From assembly GCA_963855995.1 (NCBI GenBank), contig OY979716.1:42287854-42351853 (forward strand): a stretch of 64,000 bases of DNA, in the 5' to 3' direction. Shown here in pieces: positions 33,977 through 44,400 of the stretch (the stretch's first letter is position 1; each line of letters starts with the position of its first letter). The notes beneath the pieces were generated by a model. It searched no databases. It saw only the letters and a list, made by a program, of their open reading frames with translations, and was not told the origin of the DNA. A program made the position numbers and the translations under genes. This DNA is from Muricea muricata (lineage: Eukaryota > Cnidaria > Anthozoa > Malacalcyonacea > Plexauridae).

Positions 33977-34600
33977 TTACTTTTGCATATATACTATATG
34001 TCTTTCTCCAGGTAAAATATTGGTGCGTAATCGTATATTTTCAGGAGTTTGAGGGTGACAATCAATAAGTAAATAACTATAAGGTTTCTTGGTAGCATCA
34101 TGAAAAGAATCCATTAAGTACTGACTTCGCCCCGGGAACATCTGCTTGGCCAATGCAGCAATCCCCATAGAATCCTGAGGATTTTTAAAGACTATAATGT
34201 AATGGGAATTCAAACTGATGGTTCTTGATAATTTCCCAGGAGGAAATAAATTTTGTGTAAGGTAAAATACGAAAATGCCTTTATGATGAGAACCACGTGT
34301 AAATAAATCAGAAACACGTTGATCTTTAGAACATTCACTCATCAAGTCATCCAATACTAATGTCTGTTCATGTCCCTGTATTAGTTGATTTAAATCTTTT
34401 GGAAACCCTTCAACAAAATCTACTCCATATAACTCATCAAATTCCTTCTGATATTCACCATAGCAGTAAATCACCTTTGTTGGAACTGGATGAAACAATT
34501 CGTTTAAATAATGCAGTAATTTACGAACCAAATATGATTTCCCACTCTGACTTTGTCCCGATATATAAAAGTTAGCAGGTACTTTAAATCTCACATCCAT
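33977..34600 (-). CDS. FtsK/HerA-type packaging ATPase, 207 residues
   Basis: Drives genome packaging into the capsid. Walker A GQSQSGKS near residue 14, Walker B TLVLDDLMSE near residue 80, then FTRGSHHKGIFVFYLTQN (sensor region) and the SLNSHYIIVFKNP block. Length and motifs match Polinton/adintovirus A32-like ATPases. Intact reading frame. It forms a minus-strand cluster with the neighbouring structural candidates. Confidence 0.93.
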   Translation of the reverse strand: MDVRFKVPANFYISGQSQSGKSYLVRKLLHYLNELFHPVPTKVIYCYGEYQKEFDELYGVDFVEGFPKDLNQLIQGHEQTLVLDDLMSECSKDQRVSDLFTRGSHHKGIFVFYLTQNLFPPGKLSRTISLNSHYIIVFKNPQDSMGIAALAKQMFPGRSQYLMDSFHDATKKPYSYLLIDCHPQTPENIRLRTNILPGERHIVYMQK

Positions 34601-34729
34601 AATGTCACACGTGCAGATAATAAATAAACAGGAAACAGTGTGTGATTGTATTTTTTATACATAATATTATTTAACTCTTTTTACAAGGTCGTGTATACAA
34701 ACAATGATAGAACTTAAATACATTATAAA

Positions 34730-35095
34730 TTATGGTAGTGAAGCATCCCATAAGTGCAGAGCATATCCTGCGCCAGAACATATTCTTCGTATAAAACTCC
34801 CCTCAATTCTTGGAATGTTCTTTAAAACAGGTACCACTAAACGGACATCTTCACGTACTGTATCTTCTTCAGGAATATTCATTCGAAAAACAAGCGCCAA
34901 GTAAACCACTACACGAACAATATTGTTTATGTTCATTTCGTTAAAAACATTCATCAAATCGGCTGAATTCAAGCGGTTTGTTGCCTCGTTGTACATATCC
35001 TCATGATTATTAAGTACATAATGAATGTGCTGAGATAGTATCGATATATCAATGTTAACATTATTTTTTCGTAACTCATCTGCAATAACTTCCAT
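34730..35095 (-). CDS. Unassigned helical protein; weak Bcl-2-like pattern
   Basis: 121 residues, predicted all-helical: ISILSQHIHYVLNN near the N-terminus, then LMNVFNEMNINNIVRVVVYL, and a Trp-containing end (YALHLWDA). The block order (a short N-terminal IHYxL motif, a central N-x2-RVV-x-hydrophobic helix, a C-terminal Gly/Trp region) is reminiscent of Bcl-2-fold proteins, which some adintoviruses carry. Conservation of the key central Gly-Arg pair is poor (IVRVV), so this is a hypothesis. Upstream lies the strongest GAAAAGTGAG array. Frame intact. Confidence 0.4.
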   Translation of the reverse strand: MEVIADELRKNNVNIDISILSQHIHYVLNNHEDMYNEATNRLNSADLMNVFNEMNINNIVRVVVYLALVFRMNIPEEDTVREDVRLVVPVLKNIPRIEGSFIRRICSGAGYALHLWDASLP

Positions 35096-35149
35096 CTTTT
35101 AGCCGCTATATGAGGCATTCGCCTTTCTTGCCAAATATATAATGTACAA

Positions 35150-35250
35150 AAGTGAAGTTTTGAAAAGTGAAGTTTTGAAAAGTGAGTTTTTGAAAAGTGA
35201 GTTTTTGAAAAGTGAGTTTTGAAAAGTGAGTTTTGAAAAGTGAGTTTTTC
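35150..35250. promoter_or_regulatory. GAAAAGTGAG array upstream of the 35095 gene
   Basis: Seven units of TTTTGAAAAGTGAGT spaced 14-16 bp between the end of the polymerase gene and the start of the helical protein. The first two units read GTGAAG in place of GTGAG. Confidence 0.7.
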
Positions 35251-35280
35251 GTAATTATTTACAATAGTTTCTTTGGTAAA

Positions 35281-38200
35281 TTAAAATCCGTAAGGTAATG
35301 TTTCATAACCCTCTGTAATAACACGCTTATCATACACGATGCGGTAGTCTTTCTTCATTTTTTTCGTAACAATGTTTTTTTCCTTTTTATCTCGCGTAAT
35401 TTTGAAAGGCATGTCGATCGTTACTTTAGCTTCCGTTTTGCAATTCACATATAAATGAACAAGAGCACGAACCACATCATGATTAAGTTTTCCCGATGCT
35501 GCATGATCCAGTGTAATGCCACGTATCTTAGTATCCGTCGTCCCATTCTTTGTGCAGTAGGCGTAATTCTTAGGCCCTCCTGAGACAAAAGACGTGATGT
35601 AATCTCCATTCAATTCATCCGTGAGATCCCCCAAATAATTTCCTAAAGGTGGATCAGGTTTATCTGCCTTATGCACGTAAATCACAGAATCTGTATCGTA
35701 ATAAAGGACACGCTCTTGTAAAAGGTCTAACAAATCATATAGTTTCAGACGAGCATAGGCTGTAGTAAAGGCGGCAATTACTACATTAACTTTATTATTC
35801 TGTTCAGCAAATTCTTCGGTGTTTCTGTACTGAACTTCAATCATATTCTCATTCACCATACGAACATCACACACTTCAAATTCGGCAGAGTACAAAAGAT
35901 CAAAGAAACGGTTGGGTTCTTGCACCATTTCAGTTTTGGTTAGATTGGAACATTGTGCAAATTTCCCTAAAAATATGAAAAAATAAAATTTTCTTACCCC
36001 AGAGTTAATAATAGGGTAAAAGTTGTTATATAACATACCCCATAACGAATTGAGCATAAGTTTCACTAAAGAACACAAGCCTGGATTATATTCAATCTTC
36101 TCTGGATCTAGATGAATTCCTTCATGTTTGTAATACGCGTCAATATATGCTTGTTTCTGTTCTTCCGTAACGCAATCTTTAGGATACCCACTGGCTTCTT
36201 GTTTAATCTTCAGAAATGTGTTTACGTACTCTTTAAACAATTCGTCGCTATGATTTGGAAAATGCCAGACCTCGTGAATTGTTAAAATTTGGTAACCTTT
36301 TTCAATGGCTTTCATTAATTCCACATGGCACCACGTACCGAGAATAGATCTTTCTTGCTCGGAATGTGTACATGGGCTCTTATTCAAGGTGTCGGCACAG
36401 GTTTTACATAGAGGGAACATGAGCTTATTCTGCGTACGGTAAGGAAGAACGGGGTGTCGTAAACCTCTGGGCGGTAATGCTGTACATTTGATTAAACCAA
36501 AGTACGAAGAAATATCACCAAAATTCTCTGTAATGATTTAAGGATGACCAACTACAGTTTCTGTTGATTTATTGCACTAGGGATATAAACTTGTAAAATC
36601 CACATACCTGAAAAATAGCACAGTAATCACGCAAACAGATGTTGTAAAGATTTTCTATAAGTACACGTTTCTTACCTGATTTCCTCGTCTTCTTGACACA
36701 CATGGGAAATTTTGCTGCATTGGTACGTCCTCCATAGAATGCGTCACGTGGCTGTAGAGGTTCAACAAGTTCGTGCTCTTCAAAATAACGTTTCATATCC
36801 TCATCACGTTCCATTTCCTTCATTAAATCACATTCCCACATTTCTACAACATGGAAACCTTCGCCTTTAAGATAACAGATTTTTTCCAGCGTATCTTCAT
36901 GAAGTTGCTGCATGGTCTTCCCATTTACAGGATTTACTGTTTCCCTGGCATAACAGTTCAAACACCCTGTGAAAAAATAATAAATAAATGTATTCCTGTT
37001 TAAACTTAATAGTGAAAATCTTCATGCAACTTACCATGCCAAAAACATCCTTGAAACTCATATACCGTATGGTGCTCTTCGCAGTATCCATCCAACGAAT
37101 ACTTTCCGACACGTTTCTCCCCACCATTCCTGACATGTTCAATATGTATGTCATTCTCTCACATTGTGTAAGAACCATTTAACTGCCATATTGGATTGTT
37201 TTATTTTCAGATACCGATCAGGTTGGAAAACGGCAATGGTCTCCTTCTTTAAGAAATTAGTACGATAAACCTCGTGACATGCACTAGCAATCGTTAAGCA
37301 TTTCTCAAACGGGTCTATGTCCGTAATCTCACGAAGCATTTCACGAAACTCCATACAACATTTCCGTAAAATGTCGACATCAGATCGACAATACTTGATA
37401 ATTTCTTCGTTAAAATTAAATATATATTCATTACCCCTTTGCTCTTTATGCCATACGCGAAATGCTTTCCTAACTTCGGGTTTCATTGAATTCGGTGCGT
37501 AGTAGGGTTCGGGTGGAATAGGACCTATATAACTTTCATTTTCTTCTCTGTTAAACAGGTGTGGGAAGTACCCTTTACACAATTCACTCATTCCGAAGGT
37601 TTGAGGAAATTTAGCCAAACTCATGGGAATAAAATTGAGGGAGTCAATGAACTTTATGTTAAACATAGAGATTGTCATCGAAAGGATCTTTGCACCTCTT
37701 AAAATATTTTCATACTTAACTCCATTTTCATTAAGGAAGTTCTGAATAAAATATCCGTCATACCCTTGAAAATTATGTGCTACTACAATACAATCCATGT
37801 GTTCCTTTGTAAATAACCATTCGCAAAAATCTACATTCGTATCCTTCCCCTGAAACATCCACTCGTCCCCGGCTTCGTTATGTACAATGCACAAATTAGG
37901 TTTATGAATTCCATCTTCCTGTGTACATTCGAAATCGAAAAACAGTAATTCTGCGTATTGACTTTCTTCCGAATGTTCGGTTTTCTGTATGTAACATTTA
38001 TGCTCATCTTCCCCTTTAAGGATTACTCCACATGTTGTGCATTTTCTCCCACACACGTGATTCTTAAAATTTCTAACATTCAACGATTTTCCGCATTTTT
38101 CACATTTCTTTATTCCTTGACAAACCGATTTTCCTTTGCCTACAGGTTCTTTATGACGATCATAACATGTTTTACTTTTGAACCAGCGACCACACTGTTC

Positions 38201-38700
38201 ACATTCCATGGGATCTTTTACAGTGCATTAAGGTGAACGGCATGATTTACACATCCCAGGACATACGTGATTAAGGAGTTGATCATAAGAACGTCTGCAC
38301 TTATGGCAAAAATAGGAGTTACCCAGAAAACCAGGCATAGAGGTAATGACATCATAATGGTTACGATGTAAATATAGGTAAATAGGTTTCGCGTCGGAAG
38401 TTGTGGGTTTAGGCGGGTATATAATGCTGTTGTTGTGATCTGCAGAAACAATGTTTATTTCATACTTCGTAAGATGTTTCTGAAACATTTGCACCTCAGG
38501 TATACCACACGGTCCTAAAGGTACATTAGCTAATTCATGTAATTCTCGCGCTTTTTGTCCTTGAACTTTTTCTCGAGGATCTTTCAAACTCTTATACTTC
38601 GGATCTTTTTCAATTTTTGCAATAGCCACTACAAGTGCTCGAGCTAAACACAGGTCATCTTTATTCTGTATGGTTACAACCGATCCTTTTTTATGTAAGA
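35281..38700 (-). pseudogene. Protein-primed-type DNA polymerase B, broken, with introns
   Basis: Replicates the element. Exonuclease motifs: LLFFDFECTQEDG (Exo I), HNFQGYDGYF (Exo II), YCRSDVDIL (Exo III). Motif A region FTSLYP at about 36580-36606, motif B KLMLNSLWG, motif C YYDTDSVIY. N-terminal Cys-rich fingers (CEQCGRWF, CEKCGKSL, CTTCGVIL). GT-AG introns fit near 37034-36969, 36676-36614 and 36040-35969; in the last the exons meet at SLWG/KFAQ as expected. Lesions: in-frame stops at 38228, 36577 and 36538, plus a frame change near 37155. The acidic upstream ORF may be its N-terminus. Confidence 0.88.
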
Positions 38701-38734
38701 ATTCCTTTATATTGAGATGGACACGTTTCCTCCT

Positions 38735-38772
38735 TTTCGCTACCTCCTTTCGCTACCTCCTTTCGCTACCTT
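38735..38772. repeat. 13-bp tandem repeat at the polymerase N-terminus
   Basis: Three consecutive units of TTTCGCTACCTCC (plus strand; the leftmost diverges). Thirteen bases are not a multiple of three, so a unit gain or loss shifts the frame exactly where the acidic ORF stops. Confidence 0.75.
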
Positions 38773-39481
38773 CAACGTGCACTATATCTACCACAACAGT
38801 ATCATTCAAACGGAAGTCACGATTAGACTGAATAACACGTTCAATTTGAGAAAAAACACGTTCGGGTGTAAGTTGCAATACGGGCATAAAAGGTAATGAA
38901 ATAGGCATGTCCAGCTGAGTAGAACGCAATACGAAACGTACTTGGTCTTTTTCATTCATACCGCTGGTTACATCATTCAATAAACATTCAAAGATTTCTT
39001 GAGTACGTTCATAACTTTCAATCAAATCGAGATCGTTCTCTGCATTATTAAAACGCACCGAGTAATCCAATGCAGTCGTTCGGAATTTTCTAGATTTCAC
39101 CTGTTTCACATTCTCTATTACGTAGAAGTTTTCTTCTGGTAATGTTGAAGTACTAGACCCCTCATCCGTCTCATCACTTTTACGCTTTCTTCCACGCCCT
39201 GTTTGAACATTTTCTTCAACATCCCACACCCAATTATCATCAGAATCACTCCTTTCCCCTAACGTATTTTCATTAACATCCCAAACCCACTCGTCATCGC
39301 CATCACTCCACTCCCCTAACGTGTTCTTTTCCTCAGTATCACAAAACCCAGCACCTACGGATTCATTTTCCACATCATGCATTTCACGCTCCATTCCCCT
39401 CTGTTCCATTTTTTGTTCAAAGTTTTCATGTTCCCAATTTCCTTCCATGATGAATGGTGCGGATAAATAGTTCACGCCCAA
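38753..39481 (-). CDS. Acidic protein, 242 residues, likely polymerase N-terminal part
   Basis: Starts MGVNYLSAPFIMEGNWEHE, highly acidic, with two repeats of NTLGEWSDGDDEWVWDVNE type, a basic patch (GRGRKRKSDE), then a folded-looking region VRFNNAENDLDLIESYERT to TVVVDIVHVEGSERR. The stop falls inside the 13-bp repeat; beyond it a basic frame leads to the polymerase N-terminus. It may be separate, but the arrangement suggests one long gene broken by repeat slippage. Its start faces the array at 39515-39660 and the divergent GRF gene. Confidence 0.5.
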   Translation of the reverse strand: MGVNYLSAPFIMEGNWEHENFEQKMEQRGMEREMHDVENESVGAGFCDTEEKNTLGEWSDGDDEWVWDVNENTLGERSDSDDNWVWDVEENVQTGRGRKRKSDETDEGSSTSTLPEENFYVIENVKQVKSRKFRTTALDYSVRFNNAENDLDLIESYERTQEIFECLLNDVTSGMNEKDQVRFVLRSTQLDMPISLPFMPVLQLTPERVFSQIERVIQSNRDFRLNDTVVVDIVHVEGSERR

Positions 39482-39514
39482 GCACCGCCTTTTAAACCGT
39501 AGGAAATCTCACTT

Positions 39515-39660
39515 TTCATACGTCATGAAAAGTGAGTTATGAAAAGTGAGTTATTAAAAGTGAGTTTTTTCTGAAAAGTGAGTTATGAAAAGTGAGTTAT
39601 GAAAAGTGAGTTTTCCAAAGAGTTTTTGAAAAGTGAGTTACGGTAAGTAAGATTTTGAAA
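39515..39660. promoter_or_regulatory. GAAAAGTGAG array, divergent polymerase/GRF promoter
   Basis: About eight units, several as ATGAAAAGTGAGTT, lie between genes diverging at 39481 and 39717. It is the longest array in the element and the only one serving the replication gene. Confidence 0.7.
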
Positions 39661-39716
39661 GGTTTAAAACAATATAAATAAGGGCGCATTAAACTCGAAA
39701 TTGTATCGATTCCAGA

Positions 39717-40685
39717 ATGATTTGTCTACATGGTAAACCTGCTGTAATAACAACAACCGATAAAGGTACTTTCTGGTTCTGTGGAGAACCTTCCAGCTGC
39801 CATTTCATATGTCGTGAAGAGCATGCATTTTTATATGAAATAGCTATAAAAGAGTTCCTGGCAACTAAACAAGCTCGACCTGCGTGTTGTGCTATTGCAC
39901 ACGAAACTTCTGCAGAACGCCGCTATGCCAGAATCAGAGTGGTCAGGGATACAAAGAAAGCAAGTTTTGGTCGGCCTTTTTTCACATGTTCAAAAGAGAA
40001 AGACAAATGCCGCTACTTCGAGTGGGGAAATGAAATCATTGTCCCTAAACCGCTATGTAAACATGGGAAACCATGCACTGTACAGAAAGTGAAAAAAGAA
40101 GGGCCAAACCAAGGACGAAGCTTCTTATGCTGCGCTGAACCGATCAAAGAGAGCTGTAAATTTTTCAAATGGTTCGAAATGCCAAACCCGAGAGAACATG
40201 CTGACAAAGACCCCCTCGAACCAGGTTGTTATTGCCTGTTTACCAACCCGTCATCTTACCAGTATACCGTGAAAAAAACAGGGGTAAGATTTACTAGCAG
40301 AGAAACAGATCGTAAGAAAGCGTATGCCGAATTCCTTCGCTGTAATGAGAAGGTTATACCTACAATCACCCCGAAAAGACCCTTTGAAAAAATTGAAGAC
40401 AATGAGACACCACCCAACTCTCCAGCAGAAATTGATGACAACGAGACAACACCCAACTCTCAAACAGAAATTGATGACAACGAGACACCACCCAACTCTC
40501 AAACAGAAATTGATGACAACGAGGTACTACCCAACTCTCCACCAGAAAAAATTCCTGCATCCTCCTTTTTTGAAACCTTCCGAATGCCCGGCGCATGCAA
40601 AAGAGGTAACTGTGGCCACTTTGAGTGCTTCGATCAATCCAAAAAAAGAATGCGAAGTATCAGACAAGGCTCATCCCTCTTCTAA
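39717..40685 (+). CDS. GRF zinc-finger protein, 322 residues
   Basis: Three GRF-like modules: an N-terminal degenerate one (GTFWFCGE, SSCHF), then GRPFFTCSKEKDKCRYFEW and GRSFLCCAEP with CKFFKW. GRF fingers bind single-stranded nucleic acid in topoisomerase 3-alpha, NEIL3 and APE2. A tandem repeat of EIDDNETPPNSQT (four units, about 40395-40545) follows, then a Cys/His C-terminus (CKRGNCGHFECF). Divergent from the polymerase and sharing its array, it is a candidate single-strand-binding factor in replication. Intact frame. Confidence 0.8.
   Translation: MICLHGKPAVITTTDKGTFWFCGEPSSCHFICREEHAFLYEIAIKEFLATKQARPACCAIAHETSAERRYARIRVVRDTKKASFGRPFFTCSKEKDKCRYFEWGNEIIVPKPLCKHGKPCTVQKVKKEGPNQGRSFLCCAEPIKESCKFFKWFEMPNPREHADKDPLEPGCYCLFTNPSSYQYTVKKTGVRFTSRETDRKKAYAEFLRCNEKVIPTITPKRPFEKIEDNETPPNSPAEIDDNETTPNSQTEIDDNETPPNSQTEIDDNEVLPNSPPEKIPASSFFETFRMPGACKRGNCGHFECFDQSKKRMRSIRQGSSLF
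40395..40545. repeat. 39-bp coding tandem repeat in the GRF gene
   Basis: Four units, each encoding a variant of EIDDNETPPNSQT; the first opens with KIED. Length changes would stay in frame (39 bases). Confidence 0.8.
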
Positions 40686-40977
40686 AAGTTCTGATTTACC
40701 CATCACCTGTTTTGCTAAAACTTTTGAACTTAATGAAATAAAGAAACAGTATTATTACGTGTTAAGAGAAGTTCTGTTGATATTTTGTAAGTTTTATTCA
40801 ACATTTTATGAATAAAAGTTATTTAAAGTTCTGATGATATTTTGTAAGTTTCAATCAGTATTTTATGAATAAAAGTTTAAACAATATTAATGTTTTTTAT
40901 CCCTTATGTATGCATAGAAAAAGAGTTAAATAAAATCGAATCTTTTAAGAATTATTCATTTTTACCCGAATTTTTTC

Positions 40978-41062
40978 AAAAACTCACTTTTCAGAAAACC
41001 CACTTTTCATAACTTACTTTTCATAACTTACTTTTCAGAAAACTCACTTTTCAAAAAGTATA
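40978..41062. promoter_or_regulatory. GAAAAGTGAG array, inverted orientation
   Basis: Six copies read as AACTCACTTTTCA on the plus strand, ending about 45 bp before the gene at 41108. The orientation is opposite to the other arrays, so the element seems orientation-independent. Confidence 0.7.
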
Positions 41063-41107
41063 AAAACCCATGAAAAAAGCCTGTGTAAAACAAATAACAT
41101 CAGTAAT

Positions 41108-41593
41108 ATGGATGGTTTCTACTACTACTTCTCAAAAGACATATTCAGGGATGTTTATAAAGAATTTTTTAATAACCTATTACATATTTATAACAAGGAA
41201 CGGTACGTAGAATCGAAATACTTTAAAGAAGCCGCCCGAAGCCTCGTATTTAACGTATGTGAAGTAAACCCAACAAATAAGGTTGGACGCATTATCCACG
41301 AATTTTTAAAATTATTCTTTTTTGAAAAACCGGAATATAGAAAAAGCGTATATAAACAAATTAGGTACCAAATTTTACCTGTCCTTTGGAAGAATCATAA
41401 AGCAATTGAACGGAAAAAACAGAAAAAATTAACATTCCTAGCTAACGAGCTGTACAATTCAGGGCGTCACGTCGAAGCGCACATCATACGAACAGTTGTG
41501 AAACCGTACATACGTGACATGAACCGGAAGTGGGGTAAAATGACAGCCATGCAAAAATTGAAGACCGTCGAGTGGAAGCGTTACCGCACATGA
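41108..41593 (+). CDS. Unrecognised basic Polinton protein, 161 residues
   Basis: Starts MDGFYYYFSKDIFRDVYKE; rich in Lys, Arg, Tyr and Phe, helical (EAARSLVFNVCEVNP, KIIHEFLKLFFFE type blocks), and basic at the end (KWGKMTAMQKLKTVEWKRY). No family recognised. An early-type array precedes it and the right TIR follows. DNA binding is plausible from charge only. Confidence 0.5.
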   Translation: MDGFYYYFSKDIFRDVYKEFFNNLLHIYNKERYVESKYFKEAARSLVFNVCEVNPTNKVGRIIHEFLKLFFFEKPEYRKSVYKQIRYQILPVLWKNHKAIERKKQKKLTFLANELYNSGRHVEAHIIRTVVKPYIRDMNRKWGKMTAMQKLKTVEWKRYRT

Positions 41594-41667
41594 CAATAGT
41601 ATCTACCTGACCTACCCCGCCATAAGAAGAACCTACCCAGTCATAAGAAGAAAACAGAAACAAATAA

Positions 41668-41934
41668 AAACGGTTCTTTTAAGAACCACCAAATGTTGAA
41701 AAAAAGATTAAACTTATTCTGTTAATTGTGTACAATTATAAAAAGTGAGTTTTATGAAAAAGTGACTTTCCCGAAAAGTGAGTTAGAATATTAATAAGAT
41801 GGAAAAGTGAAGTTTCGACCATATGCCATAGGTAATTTAGCAGATGTGCAAGGCAATCTAGCGGATGAATAACTGTATACTTGATATAAGACAGCACAAA
41901 CGCGTTTCCGCTAGATTGCCCGCACAGTACTACT
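41668..41934 (-). repeat. Polinton right TIR
   Basis: Inverse of 21731-21945, with about 50 bp extra between the outer 120-bp block and the inner block GAACCACCAAATGTTGAAAA. The extra segment includes two or three GAAAAGTGAG-like units at 41745-41815. Confidence 0.92.
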
Positions 41935-42734
41935 TGTACTGATTTTTAAAATTAAAGAATTAAACGTGTATATACATATATATTACATTCAGATTTCATA
42001 TTCATTGTATTGTTCATTTTCATATTTATTGCTATAATAAAACACCACACTGACCTCTTTGTGACACTTCACCCAAGTATTTTTCGAAAAGCAGTTTTGC
42101 ATGAATGGTACGAACATCTTCAGCAGCACTGTACTCAATAAGTTTCTTGACATCTTGTAGGTTGATATCATCTGCTTTGGGAAAAAGAATGTTTCTAATC
42201 TGCTCATGTTCTCTTGCAAGGTCAAGCAAAGTTTGTCTGCCAAACACAACTTCAGAAGGTATCCCTTTTCGTAGGTCACCCAGCGACGGGATTCGCTTTG
42301 TGATGACTTCATTACTCAGGCAACACTCATATGCCAATTGCCTGTTTGAAGGACTAATTTGGATATGGGGGAATCCTGAAGCCACGAGAATATCAGTAAT
42401 ATTGTAGGCACTCTCGCTATCAGTAAATTTCTGCAGATCGTTGTCAGCACATGTTGTAAGCTAAAATACAGTAAGATACATTATTATATACTGAGTGTCA
42501 AAGTTCAATTATTCCTGTTTCTTATTGGTTAAGAACGTATCACGTGATAGTGGAGAAATTCTACTGTCTCCCTGGCAACGTAGCTAAGCGGTGGACATTA
42601 CTTTTATTCACCGGTAAATAACAAATCCACAGAGCCTCACGGAGCCATGTCAGGTAAAAGGTAATCCTTTTTATACATGTTTGATTGATTTGTGGTACTT
42701 TTCTTCTCTTTCGACACTCAGTATATAATAAAAT

Positions 42735-42845
42735 ACTTATTGGCTGAGACCTTGGAAAAGCAGTATGTTTTGTGGACCCTCGACGATCGACAGTCTCTGG
42801 TCCACAAAACATACTGTTTCCCTCGGTCTCAGTCAATAAGTGTTA
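42735..42845. repeat. Foldback palindrome in a HECT intron
   Basis: CTTATTGGCTGAGACC and AGTATGTTTTGTGGACC on the left pair with GGTCCACAAAACATACTG and GGTCTCAGTCAATAAG on the right around a GATCGACAG-type loop. MITE-like; no certain target duplication. Confidence 0.85.
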
Positions 42846-43779
42846 CTTGTACATAGTGATAGCAACAATTATGCACAACCAGCACAAGTTGACAACAATT
42901 GACCATAGCGAAAAAGATAGCGAAAATAAAGTATGATCCCTCAAAACGTATGTTAACAACTGACAAGCCAAGACTTGTAGCTACCATTAAATAAATTTAG
43001 GCTTGCAACAGGTCAAAATAAAATCGATATGCTGCCATTTTTTGCTGAAGTCAATTACGTAATCAACAAAAATTACACAACTACTTTAAGAATGTTTTAA
43101 ACGAATGCCCTTAACTAACTGCTTGAGGAAGGGCATTGACTCAAAATGTCAAATTCTACTTATATCATTTTTGGTATTGAAAGATCTTGTGTTTTTGTAC
43201 ATAATTAGTCACTGTGTTTTTTGTATAGAATTAGTCACTACAATACCTCGCAGAAGCTTTCCCTTAAGCAAGGATCTGGTATGTCTTCTACAGTGAGAAA
43301 TCCTAATATGGCATCTCTACTTCCTGTCAAGAGGAAGCTTTTCACAGCTGACGATAAACCAGCAATGCCCCTGCAACCATTGCCCCTTTTCCCCTTCAAA
43401 GAAACGGATGCCCTTAAAACCCCTGTTCTCTAGTTCTTTCATCAGCTCTTTGAAAAATTCTTTTGTGGGACCCCCAGCATCAACTCCTAGCTTATCTGTG
43501 CCAAAGCTCCGAAACTCCCACAGTAAGATCACAACCCAAATCGAACTTGGGGTTTTTGTATTTGTCCATAACTTGGTTGATGAAACTCTTTTCTCTTGTA
43601 ATTAAAAAATGTTCTGCAGACTGGCCTTTTTTCACTTGTCTAACAAAACATTTTAACTCATCAATGGGGTTGAGTTTGATTATTTTTGTTTCTGCTAAAG
43701 TTGAATTCCAAATATCATCATCAGATGACCCCTCTAAATAGAAAATAACAACCAAAAACTGCATTACCAATTTAAAAAT

Positions 43780-44400
43780 ATAGTTAAGGAATATAGATTA
43801 ATATTTTCCCTGTTGATTTGTATTGGTTATCACAAGAGGATCGAGGTGATACCATTAACATTTTAGGATGATATCATATTTCATCATAAGCAAGTGCAAA
43901 AACTGACATTACCAAGTCTCAAATGTGAAAACCTATTTATCACATACTTGTGCCTTTATCAGTGGCAAAAATCACATTATATTTTGAAATTATCATAATC
44001 ATTTTCCAATAAATATAAAATCATTGCAAAAAATATTTAAAACAGGCAGAACTTTACAAAAACAAACCAAAAATTACTTATCTTTTAATAGCTGCAGATA
44101 TCTTTCAGTTGTTTGCCTTGTATCATAACATATTTTCACTATTTTAATTGTTATTTCACTACTGATCCTTTAGTCGGCTGCCATCTTTGTTTGGACAGCG
44201 GGGCACAAAAAGACACCACAAGACAAAAAAATATTGCAAAACATATTATTTGCTACCCTGTTATCTCCCTGATAAAGGCACAAGCATGTGATAAACAGTT
44301 TTATCAACACAAGTGGAACTTCGAAGAAAAAATTGTGTAAAAAAACAATGCCCCTAAGGCAGAGAAGCCAGTCATTGGGTCAATGGGTTAATAGGTTTTT
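43780..44400. other. Intron-like spacer of the HECT gene
   Basis: AT-rich DNA between the HECT N-lobe exon and the CUE-like exon of the minus-strand ligase gene; no supported coding. The long gap suggests an intron. Confidence 0.4.

Larger units (their letters stand above)
21731..41934. mobile_element. Polinton/Maverick (adintovirus-like), 20.2 kb
   Basis: A 20,204-bp element flanked by an exact 6-bp duplication TGTACT (21725-21730, 41935-41940). Its TIRs begin AGTAGTACTGTGCGGGC. It carries the Polinton hallmark set: retrovirus-type integrase, protein-primed-type DNA polymerase B, packaging ATPase, cysteine protease and double-jelly-roll capsid protein. Such elements are both transposons and endogenous relatives of dsDNA viruses. 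Integrase, capsid and polymerase genes contain stops or frame changes, so this copy is inactive. It sits in an intron of the HECT gene. Confidence 0.96.

Noticed and set aside
40251-40596. Three minus-strand ORFs opposite the GRF gene
   Set aside because: They follow the 39-bp coding repeat in antisense.
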